DNA of 64,000 nucleotides from Hahellaceae bacterium. Lineage in GTDB: Bacteria > Pseudomonadota > Gammaproteobacteria > Pseudomonadales > Oleiphilaceae. The stretch is from positions 62,001-126,000 of the forward strand of contig JACKOD010000004.1 in assembly GCA_024234505.1 (NCBI GenBank), written 5' to 3'. The notes beneath the pieces were generated by a model. The model searched no databases and was not told the origin of the DNA. It saw only the letters and a program-made list of their open reading frames with translations. Below, one piece after another: positions 9,486 through 18,310 of the stretch. Both the position numbers and the translations under genes were made by a program. The number at the start of each line of letters is the position of its first letter. Within the stretch, counting starts at the first letter, position 1.

Positions 9486-9668
9486 TTAACGGAATCCTGT
9501 TTTCCTGTTTGTTATTGATATCAGTAAGACTATTTGCCGGAATGGGCGGGCCTGATTCAGCGCCTGCGGCCGAAGCGACACGAATGTCTGAGCCTAAGAG
9601 TACTGTTATTTTTCGGGCATCACCATAGTATCAGTGACGCATTACCTATTTTTTAGATTTGATTATCG

Positions 9669-10157
9669 CTATTTACCACGGGCAGCCGCCTCGATTTGTT
9701 TGTTGTGCTGATCCATCAGTCCATTGACTGCATGCGCGTCTTTAATCAGGTTTTGTGCGCGTTCCAGTGTGAGAATATCTTCGCCGGGTTTGGGAGGAGT
9801 ATATGCCGGCGCGGCAGGGGTTATAGTGGCAGAGGTATCTGGCTCAGCGGCATCTTTCGGAACAGCAACCGATTGAATCACATTGGCCTGCGTGTTGACT
9901 GTTACCGGTACGGCTTTAACACCTGGTGGCGGGGTGTCACCGTAACTCCATTGACCGTTATTGTCCTGCCATTTATAGAATGTCTGATCGGCACTTGAGG
10001 TGGGTTTCAGGTCACTGACGGAGGGGAGCGACATCATGGGTTCACCTTGTTTATTTTTGATAAAGAAAGGGAGTCCGATGGCGGCTGCCAATAATCCAAA
10101 AGTAATGATCCGGTAATACCACTTAAGCACGTTTAACTCCTGATTCTCGGTCGACAA
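9669..10157 (-). CDS. DUF4124 domain membrane-anchored protein
   Basis: Protein of 162 residues with one N-terminal membrane helix (WYYRIITFGLLAAAIGLPFFI) and a DUF4124 core, TFYKWQDNNGQWSYGDTPPPG, where the Y-K-W...D-G-x-x-x-Y/S-D pattern is typical. A proline/alanine-rich linker leads to a C-terminal helix (ERAQNLIKDAHAVNGLMDQHNKQI). DUF4124 proteins are periplasmic and of unknown function. The neighbours suggest no role. Confidence 0.75.
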   Translation of the reverse strand: MSTENQELNVLKWYYRIITFGLLAAAIGLPFFIKNKQGEPMMSLPSVSDLKPTSSADQTFYKWQDNNGQWSYGDTPPPGVKAVPVTVNTQANVIQSVAVPKDAAEPDTSATITPAAPAYTPPKPGEDILTLERAQNLIKDAHAVNGLMDQHNKQIEAAARGK

Positions 10158-10369
10158 TATGGATACAAACTCAATCCATCATAAAAAAATGAGTGATTAC
10201 AGTATAGAAGCTTCTGTATGACATGGCAGATAAGTTCTGGCTGGCTTAGAATCGCACGCTCTGCATTTATAGCGGACTATATTCCATAGATTCGTGAGTG
10301 CTTATCGCTGGCGATCTTTTTTTGAGTGCTGGCTTTTTATAGGTTTTGTCGATTACAGGTGTGTTAGTC

Positions 10370-12301
10370 ATGATTAAAATTTCCTCCCTGAGTTTGCAGC
10401 GTGGCGGCAACTTTTTGTTGGAGGGGGCGGACGCAACCGTTCACCCGGGCCAGCGGGTTGCTATTGTGGGCGCTAATGGTGCGGGCAAGTCCAGCCTGTT
10501 TATGCTGATTCTGGGCAAACTCACGCAAGATGCGGGCGAGCTTCAGCTTCCGGGGAACTGGCGCATTGCACATATGGCTCAGGAAGTGTCTGAAACGCAC
10601 CGCAATTGTGTCGACTATGTGGTGGATGGCGATTACGCGCTTCGAACCATTGAGCGCGAATTACAAGAAGCCGAAGCACTGGAAGATCATACGCGCATGG
10701 CGCTTCTGCATGCCCAGATTGATAAAATTGATGGTTACAACGCAAAAGTCCGCGCTGAGCAGCTATTACATGGATTGGGATTTAAACAATCCGACTTACA
10801 ACGGCCCGTAAAAGACTTTTCCGGTGGTTGGCGTATTCGTCTGAACCTGGCGCAAGCCTTGATGTGTCCTTCTGATTTGCTGATGCTGGATGAGCCCACC
10901 AACCACCTGGATCTGGATGCAACGCTTTGGCTGGAACAATGGTTGAAGCGCTATCCGGGCACGATCCTGTTCATCTCTCATGATCGCGATTTTATTGATA
11001 ACGTGGCAACGCATGTGCTGCACTTCGAACATAAAAAACTGAGTCTGTACACCGGGACTTATTCAGATTTCGAAGTCATGCGAGCTGAGCGGCTGGCACA
11101 GCAACAAGCCAGCTTCGAACAACAGCAGCGTAAAATTGCACATATTGAAGATTTTATTCGTCGATTCAAAGCCAAAGCTTCAAAAGCCCGTCAGGCACAA
11201 AGCCGGGTGAAAGAGCTGGAGCGAATGGAGAAAATTGCCCCCGCGCATATCGATTCTCCGTTCAGTTTTGAATTTCTTCTGGCGGCGAAAATGTCTGATC
11301 CGTTGTTGAACATGTCTGCTGCAATGTTGGGTTATCTGGCGGATAAACCCATAGTCAATGAAGTTAAGCTCTCTATCCATCCGGGCACCCGCCTAGGTTT
11401 GCTCGGGCCTAACGGTGCGGGTAAATCTACGCTGATTAAATCGCTGGTGGGCGACTTGCCGTTGTTGTCCGGAGCCCGTACCACGGGAGAGCACCTGAAA
11501 ATCGGTTATTTTGCCCAGCACCAGCTCGAAGCGCTGGACCTTAACGCGTCGCCACTGTTGCACCTGCAACGATTGGAGCCGACAGCGACGGAACAATCCA
11601 TCCGAAACTTTTTGGGCAGTTTCGGCTTTTTCGGGGACGATGCCCTCGGCGATATCAAGCGTTTTTCCGGAGGAGAAAAGGCGCGTCTTGCCTTGGCCAT
11701 CATTGCCTGGCAGCGCCCGAATCTGTTGTTACTGGATGAGCCGACTAACCACCTGGACTTGGAGATGCGACACGCATTAACCATGGCGCTGCAAGATTTT
11801 GAAGGCGCGGTGGTGGTGGTGTCGCACGACCGGCACATGCTGAAGAATACGGTGGACGAATTTATTCTGGTCGCCGAAGGGCGGGCGGCGACTTTTGATG
11901 GTGATTTGCACGACTACGAGCGCTGGTTGATAGACTATCAGCGCAGGCAAGCGCAGCGCCCGGCAGAACCGGCCTCCGATGCGCTGAGTCAGGGCGGAGA
12001 AAGCGCCGAAGCACGCAAAGAACGCAAAAAGCGTGAAGCGGAAAATCGTCAGCGTTTAAGCCCCCTCAAAAAGTCGATCGCGCGCCTTGAGACCAGTATG
12101 GAGAAGCTACAATTACAACTAGCCGATTTTGAGGGCCAGCTTGCCGACCCGGCACTTTACGAAGCGGCTTCAAAAGCACGTTTAAAGTCGCTGATGGATG
12201 AGCAGACTCATTTGAAGCGACAGCTGGAAGATACCGAAGCGGATTGGCTGGCACAGAATGAAGAGCTGGAAATGCTGGAAGCCTCATTGGCAGCACAGTA
12301 A
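10370..12301 (+). CDS. yheS: ABC-F family ATPase, YheS-like
   Basis: Cytoplasmic ABC-F protein of 643 residues with two nucleotide-binding domains and no membrane segments; the family acts on ribosomes. First domain: Walker A GANGAGKSS, signature FSGGWRIRLNLAQAL, Walker B LLMLDEPTNHLDLDA. Second: GPNGAGKSTLIKSL, FSGGEKARLALAI, LLLLDEPTNHLDLEM. The linker RFKAKASKARQAQSRVKELE and a C-terminal coiled coil (SPLKKSIARLETSMEKLQLQL) match E. coli YheS. The ATG at 10370 preceded by AGGTG replaces the longer frame from 10346. Confidence 0.93.
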   Translation: MIKISSLSLQRGGNFLLEGADATVHPGQRVAIVGANGAGKSSLFMLILGKLTQDAGELQLPGNWRIAHMAQEVSETHRNCVDYVVDGDYALRTIERELQEAEALEDHTRMALLHAQIDKIDGYNAKVRAEQLLHGLGFKQSDLQRPVKDFSGGWRIRLNLAQALMCPSDLLMLDEPTNHLDLDATLWLEQWLKRYPGTILFISHDRDFIDNVATHVLHFEHKKLSLYTGTYSDFEVMRAERLAQQQASFEQQQRKIAHIEDFIRRFKAKASKARQAQSRVKELERMEKIAPAHIDSPFSFEFLLAAKMSDPLLNMSAAMLGYLADKPIVNEVKLSIHPGTRLGLLGPNGAGKSTLIKSLVGDLPLLSGARTTGEHLKIGYFAQHQLEALDLNASPLLHLQRLEPTATEQSIRNFLGSFGFFGDDALGDIKRFSGGEKARLALAIIAWQRPNLLLLDEPTNHLDLEMRHALTMALQDFEGAVVVVSHDRHMLKNTVDEFILVAEGRAATFDGDLHDYERWLIDYQRRQAQRPAEPASDALSQGGESAEARKERKKREAENRQRLSPLKKSIARLETSMEKLQLQLADFEGQLADPALYEAASKARLKSLMDEQTHLKRQLEDTEADWLAQNEELEMLEASLAAQ

Positions 12302-12343
12302 TTTGTCCATCTCAATCAGACTGGTGACAGAGAGAGAATAGGC

Positions 12344-13981
12344 ATGACAAGTTTACCTGATCAACAGAATCTGATTTATAACGGCGCGCAGAACAGAATT
12401 AGCGCGGTGACGGTATTTACATCACATGCGCTGATAATGCGCGAGGCTCAGGCACAGTGCCACGCCGGGTTGAGTCCCCTTGTGCTGGAGGTGAATGCAT
12501 TTGATCTGGATGAGGATTCATTGCAGGCGGAAGTCCTGGGGCGCGGCAGCATTGTCGGCGTCCAATTAAAGCGAATTCCACAAAAGGATTACCGGCAACC
12601 GGAACTTGCGGCGCTGGAAACTCAGCTAAAACAATTACAGCGACAGCGTAAAACGCTGCAAAAGCGGGTGGAGATCGAGTCCAAACGCGCGGCGTTTCTC
12701 GATTCGGTTGCCTCCTTTGCAAATGTTCAGGTAGGGCAGGAAATACAGACCGGGTTGATGTCGGCCGGTAAATTGCGTGAAACGCTCGATTTTATGAGCG
12801 AAAGTTATGCCGAAGTGGCCACCTGTGCAGATGAACTCGAACATCAGCTGGAAGCGCTGGATGCTGAAATCAAGCTGATTGAATCCAGACAGCGTATTGC
12901 CCGGCAATCGGATAACAAAACCCTGACGTTGATTGAAGTCTTGTTTGACAGCGCAGAAGAACAAGCGCTGACTCTCCATGTCTCCTATCTGGTGAAACGG
13001 GCTGGTTGGACGCCCATCTATAAAGTTGATGTGTCTGGTGATCGCGAGGCTCAGGTCAGCTTCATGCAGTTTGCAAAAATTACCCAGAACACAGGAGAGG
13101 ATTGGGATAACGTATCGTTACGGGTATCGAATGCGGCCCCGGTTCGGCATTCGGCATTGCCTGAAATCGGGCCGTGGTGGGTGAATGTGGCGCCCCCCGT
13201 CCCTTTGTCTCGTGCGGTAAGCGCGCCTGCGGCGGCGGTGATGGCGTCACCGCAAGAATACAGTAAAAAGCTGGAGGACGATGAGGCGCTTTACGACCTG
13301 GATGAGGCGCTGGCGGCACCGGCAGTTTTTGCTGAAGCAGAAAGCCATGTTCAGGGTGTGACTTTTGAACACCAATTACCGCAACGTTATCAGATTAAGT
13401 CGGGTGGAGATGAAGTGACTTTGCCTCTCCAGCGGCGCACGCCCGAAGGGCATTTCTATCATTATGTGGTTCCTGCGCTGGATACCCAGGTTTTTCTTGT
13501 CTGTGAAATCAAGCCCGACGGCCAATGGTTATCGGGCGCTGTGAATGTGTTTTTCGATGGGCGTTTTGTGGCCAGCACGACACTGGAAGACAATAAGGCA
13601 GATCAGCCCCTGCGGTTTAATCTAGGTGTCGACCGAGGGATTAAAGTTGAACGCAGAAAAGTGACCGATAAACTGTCTGAAACCTTTTTTGGTCGGGTCG
13701 ACCGGAGCAGTGTCGTACGCGAGATGGAGTTTCTGACGGTAATATCAAACCTCAAAACCGAGGCGATCACGCTGCATTGTGAAGATCATTTACCGGTAGC
13801 CATAAATGACCGAATTCAGATCAAAGATCTCGAGATTTCGCCAGCCCCCACGGAAACTTCAGTGCGGGATCTGGACGGTGTCGTGCGTTGGGAATTGCCG
13901 TTGATGGCAGAGAGTACGCAAAAATTGAGTGTACGTTTCTTTGTAAAAGCGCCTAAAGAACTGCAAATAGTCGGGCTATAG
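12344..13981 (+). CDS. MuiA-family (DUF4139/DUF4140) protein
   Basis: Protein of 545 residues of the mucoidy-inhibitor MuiA family. It begins with a DUF4140-like beta domain (ISAVTVFTSHALIMREAQ), has a coiled coil at roughly residues 90-200 (ALETQLKQLQRQRKTLQKRVEIE), then the DUF4139 domain with the family phrases LHVSYLVKRAGWTPIYKVDVSG and FMQFAKITQNTGEDWDNVSLRVSNA. No signal peptide is visible. It starts 43 bases after yheS and may be cotranscribed. The biochemical role of the family is unknown. Confidence 0.85.
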   Translation: MTSLPDQQNLIYNGAQNRISAVTVFTSHALIMREAQAQCHAGLSPLVLEVNAFDLDEDSLQAEVLGRGSIVGVQLKRIPQKDYRQPELAALETQLKQLQRQRKTLQKRVEIESKRAAFLDSVASFANVQVGQEIQTGLMSAGKLRETLDFMSESYAEVATCADELEHQLEALDAEIKLIESRQRIARQSDNKTLTLIEVLFDSAEEQALTLHVSYLVKRAGWTPIYKVDVSGDREAQVSFMQFAKITQNTGEDWDNVSLRVSNAAPVRHSALPEIGPWWVNVAPPVPLSRAVSAPAAAVMASPQEYSKKLEDDEALYDLDEALAAPAVFAEAESHVQGVTFEHQLPQRYQIKSGGDEVTLPLQRRTPEGHFYHYVVPALDTQVFLVCEIKPDGQWLSGAVNVFFDGRFVASTTLEDNKADQPLRFNLGVDRGIKVERRKVTDKLSETFFGRVDRSSVVREMEFLTVISNLKTEAITLHCEDHLPVAINDRIQIKDLEISPAPTETSVRDLDGVVRWELPLMAESTQKLSVRFFVKAPKELQIVGL

Positions 13982-14001
13982 TCCTTCCCGATGTTGCCCG
14001 G

Positions 14002-14021
14002 ACGGCGGGGAAGCCCGCCGT
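14002..14021. terminator. Hairpin between convergent genes
   Basis: Perfect 8-bp GC-rich stem ACGGCGGG / CCCGCCGT with a 4-base GAAG loop, between the MuiA-family gene and the ETF-QO gene. No T-tract, so termination is only inferred from position. Confidence 0.5.
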
Positions 14022-14063
14022 TGCAAGCTCCCGCGCCTCACGTTGGCGCTATCAATCCACGTC

Positions 14064-15716
14064 TTACATACCCGGATAGTTGGGGCCACCGCCGCCTTCC
14101 GGTGGAATCCAGTCAATGTTCTGCGAAGGGTCTTTAATGTCACAGGTTTTACAGTGGACGCAGTTTTGCGCGTTGATCTGTAATTTTGGTGAGCCATCTT
14201 CTTGCGCCACGACTTCGTAAACGCCCGCGGGGCAGTAGCGCTGGGCCGGTTCATCGTACACCGGCAGGTTCCGTATGATGGGAATAGCGGCATCCTTTAA
14301 TGTCAGGTGACAGGGTTGGTCTTCTTCGTGATTCGTGTTGGAGAGATACACAGACGAGAGCTTATCGAAACTCAATTCACCGTCGGGTTTCGGATAATCG
14401 ATTTTGGGACACGCAGATGCGGGTTTCAGACGGCTATAGTCTGGGGTGGGGTCTTTAAGATTCAATGGCAGGCTGCGGCGTAGAATGTTCTGTTCGAAGA
14501 ACGCCAGGCCCGCCCCAATGATGTTGCCGAATTTGTGCATACCAGGGCCGAAATTACGCTCCTGATACAACTCCTCATAAAGCCAGGAATCTTTAAATCG
14601 CTGTGTGAAGCTGGCAAGTTCGCTGCCGCCCAGATCGCCTTCGGACAGGGCTTCGACAATAGATTCTGCTGCCAACATACCGCTTTTCATCGCGGTGTGA
14701 GTACCTTTGATTTTTGACGAGTTCAATGTACCCGCATCACACCCAAGTAACAGGCCGCCCGGGAAGGTCATTTTCGGCAGCGAGTTGAAACCACCTTTGG
14801 CCAGCGCCCGAGCACCATAGGCAATGCGTTTGCCGCCTTTTAGATATTGACGCACTAACGGGTGATGTTTGACGCGCTGGAATTCGTCGAAGGGGCTCAA
14901 GTGAGGATTGGTGTAGCCAAGGTCAACGATCAGACCCAGTGACACCAGATTGTCTTCGGCATGGTAGAGAAATAAGCCGCCTGTGGACCATTTTTGCAGT
15001 GGCCAGCCGGTGGTGTGCAGTACTAATCCGGGTTGATGCTTTTTCGGGTCAATTTCCCACAACTCTTTAATGCCGATACCGTAGTGCTGCGGATCGCGAC
15101 CGGCGTCCAGTTTGAACTGGCTGATCAGTTGTTTACCCAAATGGCCTCGACAACCTTCGCAGAACAACGTGTATTTGGCGCGCAGTTCCATTCCGGGCTG
15201 GAAGCTGGCTTTGGCTTCGCCGTGCTTGTCGCGACCCATGTCGCCGGTCACGATGCCTTGTACCTGTCCTTGTTCGTTGTACAGCACCTCTTGTGCGGCA
15301 AAGCCGGTGAAGATATCTACACCCAATGCTTCGGCCTGTTCTGCCAGCCAATTGCAGAAATTGCCCAGGCTAATAATGTAGTTGCCAGGATTGTGCAGAT
15401 TGCGTGGGACAAAAAAAGACGGCACTTGCATGGCTTTCTCGCCACTGGTCATCACCCAGGCTTGATCGGTGGTCACCGTTTGGCGTACCGGTGCACCTAA
15501 GGCTTGCCAGTTGGGGATCAGTTCATTCAGGGCGCGGGGTTCAAGCAGCGTACCTGCGAGCTTATGAGCGCCGGCATCGGAGCCTTTTTCTACTACGCAG
15601 ACGCTAAGATCCAATTGTTGTTGCTCGGCCAGTTGTCGCAAGCGAATCGCCGCCGCAAGCCCGGCAGGGCCAGCACCCACGATAACAACATCGAATTCCA
15701 TGACTTCTCGGTTCAT
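14064..15716 (-). CDS. Electron transfer flavoprotein-ubiquinone oxidoreductase
   Basis: Membrane-bound FAD/4Fe-4S enzyme that passes electrons from ETF (fatty and amino acid oxidation) to ubiquinone. The 550 residues start with an FAD-binding Rossmann motif (VIVGAGPAGLAAAIRL), include ETF-QO blocks such as LPKMTFPGGLLLGCDAGTLN and KGTHTAMKSGMLAAE, and end with a ferredoxin-like cluster site, CPAGVYE ... NCVHCKTCDIKDPSQNI, with the four cluster cysteines. A GGAG motif precedes the ATG. The upstream gap carries PsrA-like palindromes, which fits fatty-acid control. Confidence 0.95.
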   Translation of the reverse strand: MNREVMEFDVVIVGAGPAGLAAAIRLRQLAEQQQLDLSVCVVEKGSDAGAHKLAGTLLEPRALNELIPNWQALGAPVRQTVTTDQAWVMTSGEKAMQVPSFFVPRNLHNPGNYIISLGNFCNWLAEQAEALGVDIFTGFAAQEVLYNEQGQVQGIVTGDMGRDKHGEAKASFQPGMELRAKYTLFCEGCRGHLGKQLISQFKLDAGRDPQHYGIGIKELWEIDPKKHQPGLVLHTTGWPLQKWSTGGLFLYHAEDNLVSLGLIVDLGYTNPHLSPFDEFQRVKHHPLVRQYLKGGKRIAYGARALAKGGFNSLPKMTFPGGLLLGCDAGTLNSSKIKGTHTAMKSGMLAAESIVEALSEGDLGGSELASFTQRFKDSWLYEELYQERNFGPGMHKFGNIIGAGLAFFEQNILRRSLPLNLKDPTPDYSRLKPASACPKIDYPKPDGELSFDKLSSVYLSNTNHEEDQPCHLTLKDAAIPIIRNLPVYDEPAQRYCPAGVYEVVAQEDGSPKLQINAQNCVHCKTCDIKDPSQNIDWIPPEGGGGPNYPGM

Positions 15717-15893
15717 ACAGACATCTCCAGAGAGCTTATTGTTGTAAGTTCTGAATGCGTACTACTTAGCCAAGATATATTTTCAGCATTTTATGACTGC
15801 CGATAAGCAGTCAATACCCAACGTATGAGCCCAAAATACCTGAAAATTTAATCGCTGGCCTTCAACCGCAAGCATGTTTCTTTGACTTAATGA

Positions 15894-15951
15894 CTAGAAA
15901 CATATTCTAGAAATAGCAGATTTAAACGAATGTTTCAAACGCATGTTTGAA
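15894..15951 (-). promoter_or_regulatory. Operator cluster upstream of ETF-QO, with PsrA-like boxes
   Basis: The 339-base gap 15717-16055 has no gene but holds three dyads. TTCAAAC-GCAT-GTTTGAA (15934-15951) and the overlapping AAAC-GAAT-GTTT (15924-15935) both fit the published PsrA consensus C/GAAAC-N2-4-GTTTG/C, which controls beta-oxidation and etf genes in Pseudomonas and relatives. A third dyad, CTAGAA-N5-TTCTAG (15894-15910), resembles the palindromes upstream of the DUF4442 gene at 17533-17560. The dyads are read directly; the regulator is inferred. Confidence 0.6.
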
Positions 15952-16055
15952 TTTTATTCATTAAATTTATAAACATGGGGGCATTCCATGCAATGCGCAT
16001 GGATGAGTTTCAAAGTGGAATGGTTAGGGAGGGTAGGATTCGGTGTGGATTGGCG

Positions 16056-16703
16056 TTACTTCGCTACCGTTTGCAGCAGCGCCACATCGGAACCGATCAA
16101 TTCCAGGCGGCAATGATAATGCTGTGCCAGCCACGCGAAAGTTTCATCGGCGAAAAAGATAATATGCGTGCGGTCACGAATGTAATGCCAACGTGCAAAG
16201 GCTTCCGGGGTTGTCACGCGCTTGGTCATGACGCCTAGCCAGCCACCGGGTTGGAGCAATGCCATCAAGCGGGCGATTTCTGTGGCAGGGTAGTGCAGGT
16301 GTTCGAATACTTCTGTGGCGGTAATAAAGTCGTAGGGTTGTTGTAAGGCCGTGTCGTCTTGCGCGTAGAATTTGTCGTACTCGCGCATGGTAAAACCCTG
16401 TGCCTGAAGCATCGGCGCCAGCGCAGAACCTGGCCCGGAGCCGAAATCGAGGCCCACAGCACCGGAGGTCACCCGTTCTAAAAGGGGCTGGGTCAGTCGG
16501 GAAAGAAATTTTAGATAGCCAGGGTCGTCGGGCTGATTGTTATGCAGATCGTACTCGGCTTTTTCCTGTTGCTCGTTCAACCAAAAAGCGGACGGCACAA
16601 ATACCAGCTGGCAGTTGACGCATTGCCAGTATTCCCGCCATTTATCGGTGTGATAGTGGCGGGCATGGGTACTTAGGCACAGTGGGCAGATGGATGCGAT
16701 CAC
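16056..16703 (-). CDS. Class I SAM-dependent methyltransferase with N-terminal zinc-ribbon-like cysteines
   Basis: Protein of 215 residues. It opens with two cysteine pairs (CPLC near residue 6 and CVNC near residue 28), a zinc-ribbon-like start common in this methyltransferase group, followed by a SAM-binding motif LDFGSGPGSALAPML, the acidic loop YDKFYA, and the post-motif block FDFI-like YDFITATEVFEHLHYP. The end (LMALLQPGGWLGVMT) is a typical Methyltransf_11/23 element. The substrate is unknown. Start is GTG 16703, just behind the putative promoter. Confidence 0.85.
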   Translation of the reverse strand: MIASICPLCLSTHARHYHTDKWREYWQCVNCQLVFVPSAFWLNEQQEKAEYDLHNNQPDDPGYLKFLSRLTQPLLERVTSGAVGLDFGSGPGSALAPMLQAQGFTMREYDKFYAQDDTALQQPYDFITATEVFEHLHYPATEIARLMALLQPGGWLGVMTKRVTTPEAFARWHYIRDRTHIIFFADETFAWLAQHYHCRLELIGSDVALLQTVAK

Positions 16704-16749
16704 GAAAATGCGGTACTTATTCAGCCGTTACAGATGCGCCATTATGCCA

Positions 16750-16986
16750 TTATTTTCCCGGCAGCAAGCGGGTTACTTTCTTCTTTAACTGATCGGCGAC
16801 CACTTGCGTGGGCTTTTTCGCCCGTTTAGGGCGAAGGACTAATTCGCCTGCGCAGTTGGGACAGATATGCGCCATCGATTCTGTGCAGGTTGAGCAAAAC
16901 GTGCATTCATACGAGCAAATAAATGCCGTGTCAGTCAAACCTAGTGAGCCGTTACAACGTTCACAACAGGGTTTCATTTTCAGCAT
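16750..16986 (-). CDS. DUF1272 cysteine-rich protein
   Basis: Small protein of 78 residues, with MLKMKPCCERC, ICSYECTFCSTCTES and CPNCAGELVLRPKR: the DUF1272 family pattern of about eight cysteines, probably binding zinc. A longer frame starts at 17034 inside the upstream gene, but the ATG at 16986 is preceded by AAGGA and matches the usual family N terminus. Function unknown. It is the second gene of a probable pair with the DUF4442 gene. Confidence 0.8.
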   Translation of the reverse strand: MLKMKPCCERCNGSLGLTDTAFICSYECTFCSTCTESMAHICPNCAGELVLRPKRAKKPTQVVADQLKKKVTRLLPGK

Positions 16987-17012
16987 TTTCTTGTCCTTGT
17001 GAATCTGGTGGA

Positions 17013-17504
17013 TTATTTCTTCTCGGTCAGCCACATGGTAATTAAAGCACGTACGACCATTTCGCCCTGGAGATTGGTAATTTTGACTTCGAGTATTTTT
17101 TCGCCGGCTTGAAGTTGGTCAATGTCGTTTATTTCGCAGCTGCCCACCAAGTCGGTTGTGGCCTTCTTCAGGTACTCAATGTTCATACCTTTGGGAATCC
17201 AGCGTAAATGCTTGGGAAGGGAGGCGTCAATCGCTGTTCCGGCGCAGAGTTCAGCGAGATTGCCCATGGCGAGCGCGTGTACGGTACCTATGTGGTTTTG
17301 TACTGCACGGCGCTTTTTTACTTTCCAGACCGCGAGCCCTGGCCGTAATTCGACAACGCGCGGTGCGATCGAACTGAAATAGGGGGCTTTCAAGCAGAGC
17401 GCCTGACTGAAAAGCCACTTCCCGATAGGCAGGCGGTTTGCGTTTTGGTAGAGCTGCAATAAGGTCGAAGGGGATGCAGGAATAGAGGCAAGCGTTGCAG
17501 TCAT
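17013..17504 (-). CDS. DUF4442 hotdog-fold thioesterase-like protein
   Basis: Protein of 163 residues of the DUF4442 family (hotdog fold, related to YiiD/PaaI acyl-CoA thioesterases). Visible blocks: APYFSSIAPRVVELRPGLAVWKVKKRRAVQNHIGTVHALAMGNLAELCAGTAID, with the HxxNHxGTxHAxA-like core reading AVQNHIGTVHALA. An acyl-CoA substrate is likely from the family but not proved. A double palindrome 29-56 bases upstream suggests control by a dimeric repressor, possibly with the downstream DUF1272 gene. Confidence 0.82.
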   Translation of the reverse strand: MTATLASIPASPSTLLQLYQNANRLPIGKWLFSQALCLKAPYFSSIAPRVVELRPGLAVWKVKKRRAVQNHIGTVHALAMGNLAELCAGTAIDASLPKHLRWIPKGMNIEYLKKATTDLVGSCEINDIDQLQAGEKILEVKITNLQGEMVVRALITMWLTEKK

Positions 17505-17532
17505 AAATCAGCGTCTCAACAGAAGATGAAGT

Positions 17533-17560
17533 TAGAATGTTATTCTAGAATAGTATTCTA
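17533..17560 (-). promoter_or_regulatory. Two overlapping TAGAAT-N3-ATTCTA palindromes
   Basis: TAGAAT-GTT-ATTCTA (17533-17547) and TAGAAT-AGT-ATTCTA (17546-17560) are perfect 6+3+6 dyads that share two bases, so their centres are 13 bp apart. They lie just upstream of the DUF4442 gene on its promoter side. This is the layout of a cooperative TetR- or MarR-type operator. The regulator is not identifiable from the site. Confidence 0.6.
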
Positions 17561-17662
17561 TTGATGCTTTCGCAACGCTTTTGACGATACTTTGTTCAGC
17601 GCCCTTCTGACGCGTTAACGAGTGGGCATGTTAACGTGTTGGTGATTGGGTATTGTTATGCG

Positions 17663-18109
17663 TTAGCGAGTTGGCGTAGTGATCAGCTCACGAAGCAATT
17701 GCTTTTCTTCGGTCACAATACGTTCATCGTTTCGGTAGGGATAACGTAAGGCGCATGCGGCGGCAATATCCATGCAGCGATCAGTCAATGCGTTCCAGTA
17801 AGCGTCATCGCCGCGTTTTAGAATGCGTTCCCGGGCACATTCACGCAGCTCTGCCAGCATGTCTGCATCGGGTCGTTGTTTAAGGAAAAAGTCCAGCACC
17901 TGACGTAGATCGGCCTCGGCGATGACCTCGAAACCAAAATCACTGCGGTAAGCACTGATTTTTTCATGTAGAAAATCTCGCACAATTTCCCGCTCTTTCC
18001 ATTGGTTTTTACCATCAGCCCAGACCATTTCGATCAGCGGCATCACATCGAGAAAATGGATAAAACGTTCAGGAAGACTATAGCGGGTCAAAACAGCGGC
18101 GATATGCAT
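17663..18109 (-). CDS. Uncharacterised protein, possible TerB-like fold
   Basis: Protein of 148 residues, not firmly recognised. The stretch FLDVMPLIEMVWADGKNQWKEREIVRDFL and the ending IVTEEKQLLRELI resemble the acidic helices of TerB/DjlA-like domains (xDGxxxxxEREIV ... EExxLLxxL). All-helical, no signal peptide, no membrane segment. It stands alone, with 158 bases to the DUF4442 gene and 201 bases to the next. Confidence 0.5.
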   Translation of the reverse strand: MHIAAVLTRYSLPERFIHFLDVMPLIEMVWADGKNQWKEREIVRDFLHEKISAYRSDFGFEVIAEADLRQVLDFFLKQRPDADMLAELRECARERILKRGDDAYWNALTDRCMDIAAACALRYPYRNDERIVTEEKQLLRELITTPTR

Positions 18110-18229
18110 AGGAAGACACTCCTGGTCAGAAATCGATTGTCCGTGGGGTAGCGCAATAGCGCGCTGCCCTTAAAAACGTGGTGGGATTTTATCACAGATT
18201 AAGTAATAACCAATTTGCCAACATTCAAT

Positions 18230-18278
18230 CCGTGATTGACCTGCTTTCATTCATGCCGCGATTGACCCACTTTCATTC
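18230..18278. repeat. Two 23-bp direct repeats upstream of the TerB-like gene
   Basis: CCGTGATTGACC... (18230-18252) and CCGCGATTGACC... (18256-18278) are 23-bp copies with three mismatches, 26 bp apart start to start, about 120 bases upstream of the minus-strand gene ending at 17663. A possible direct-repeat regulator site or a small duplication. Confidence 0.5.
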
Positions 18279-18310
18279 CTTTGCAGAAATCCTGTCGATC
18301 AGTGCAGGCA

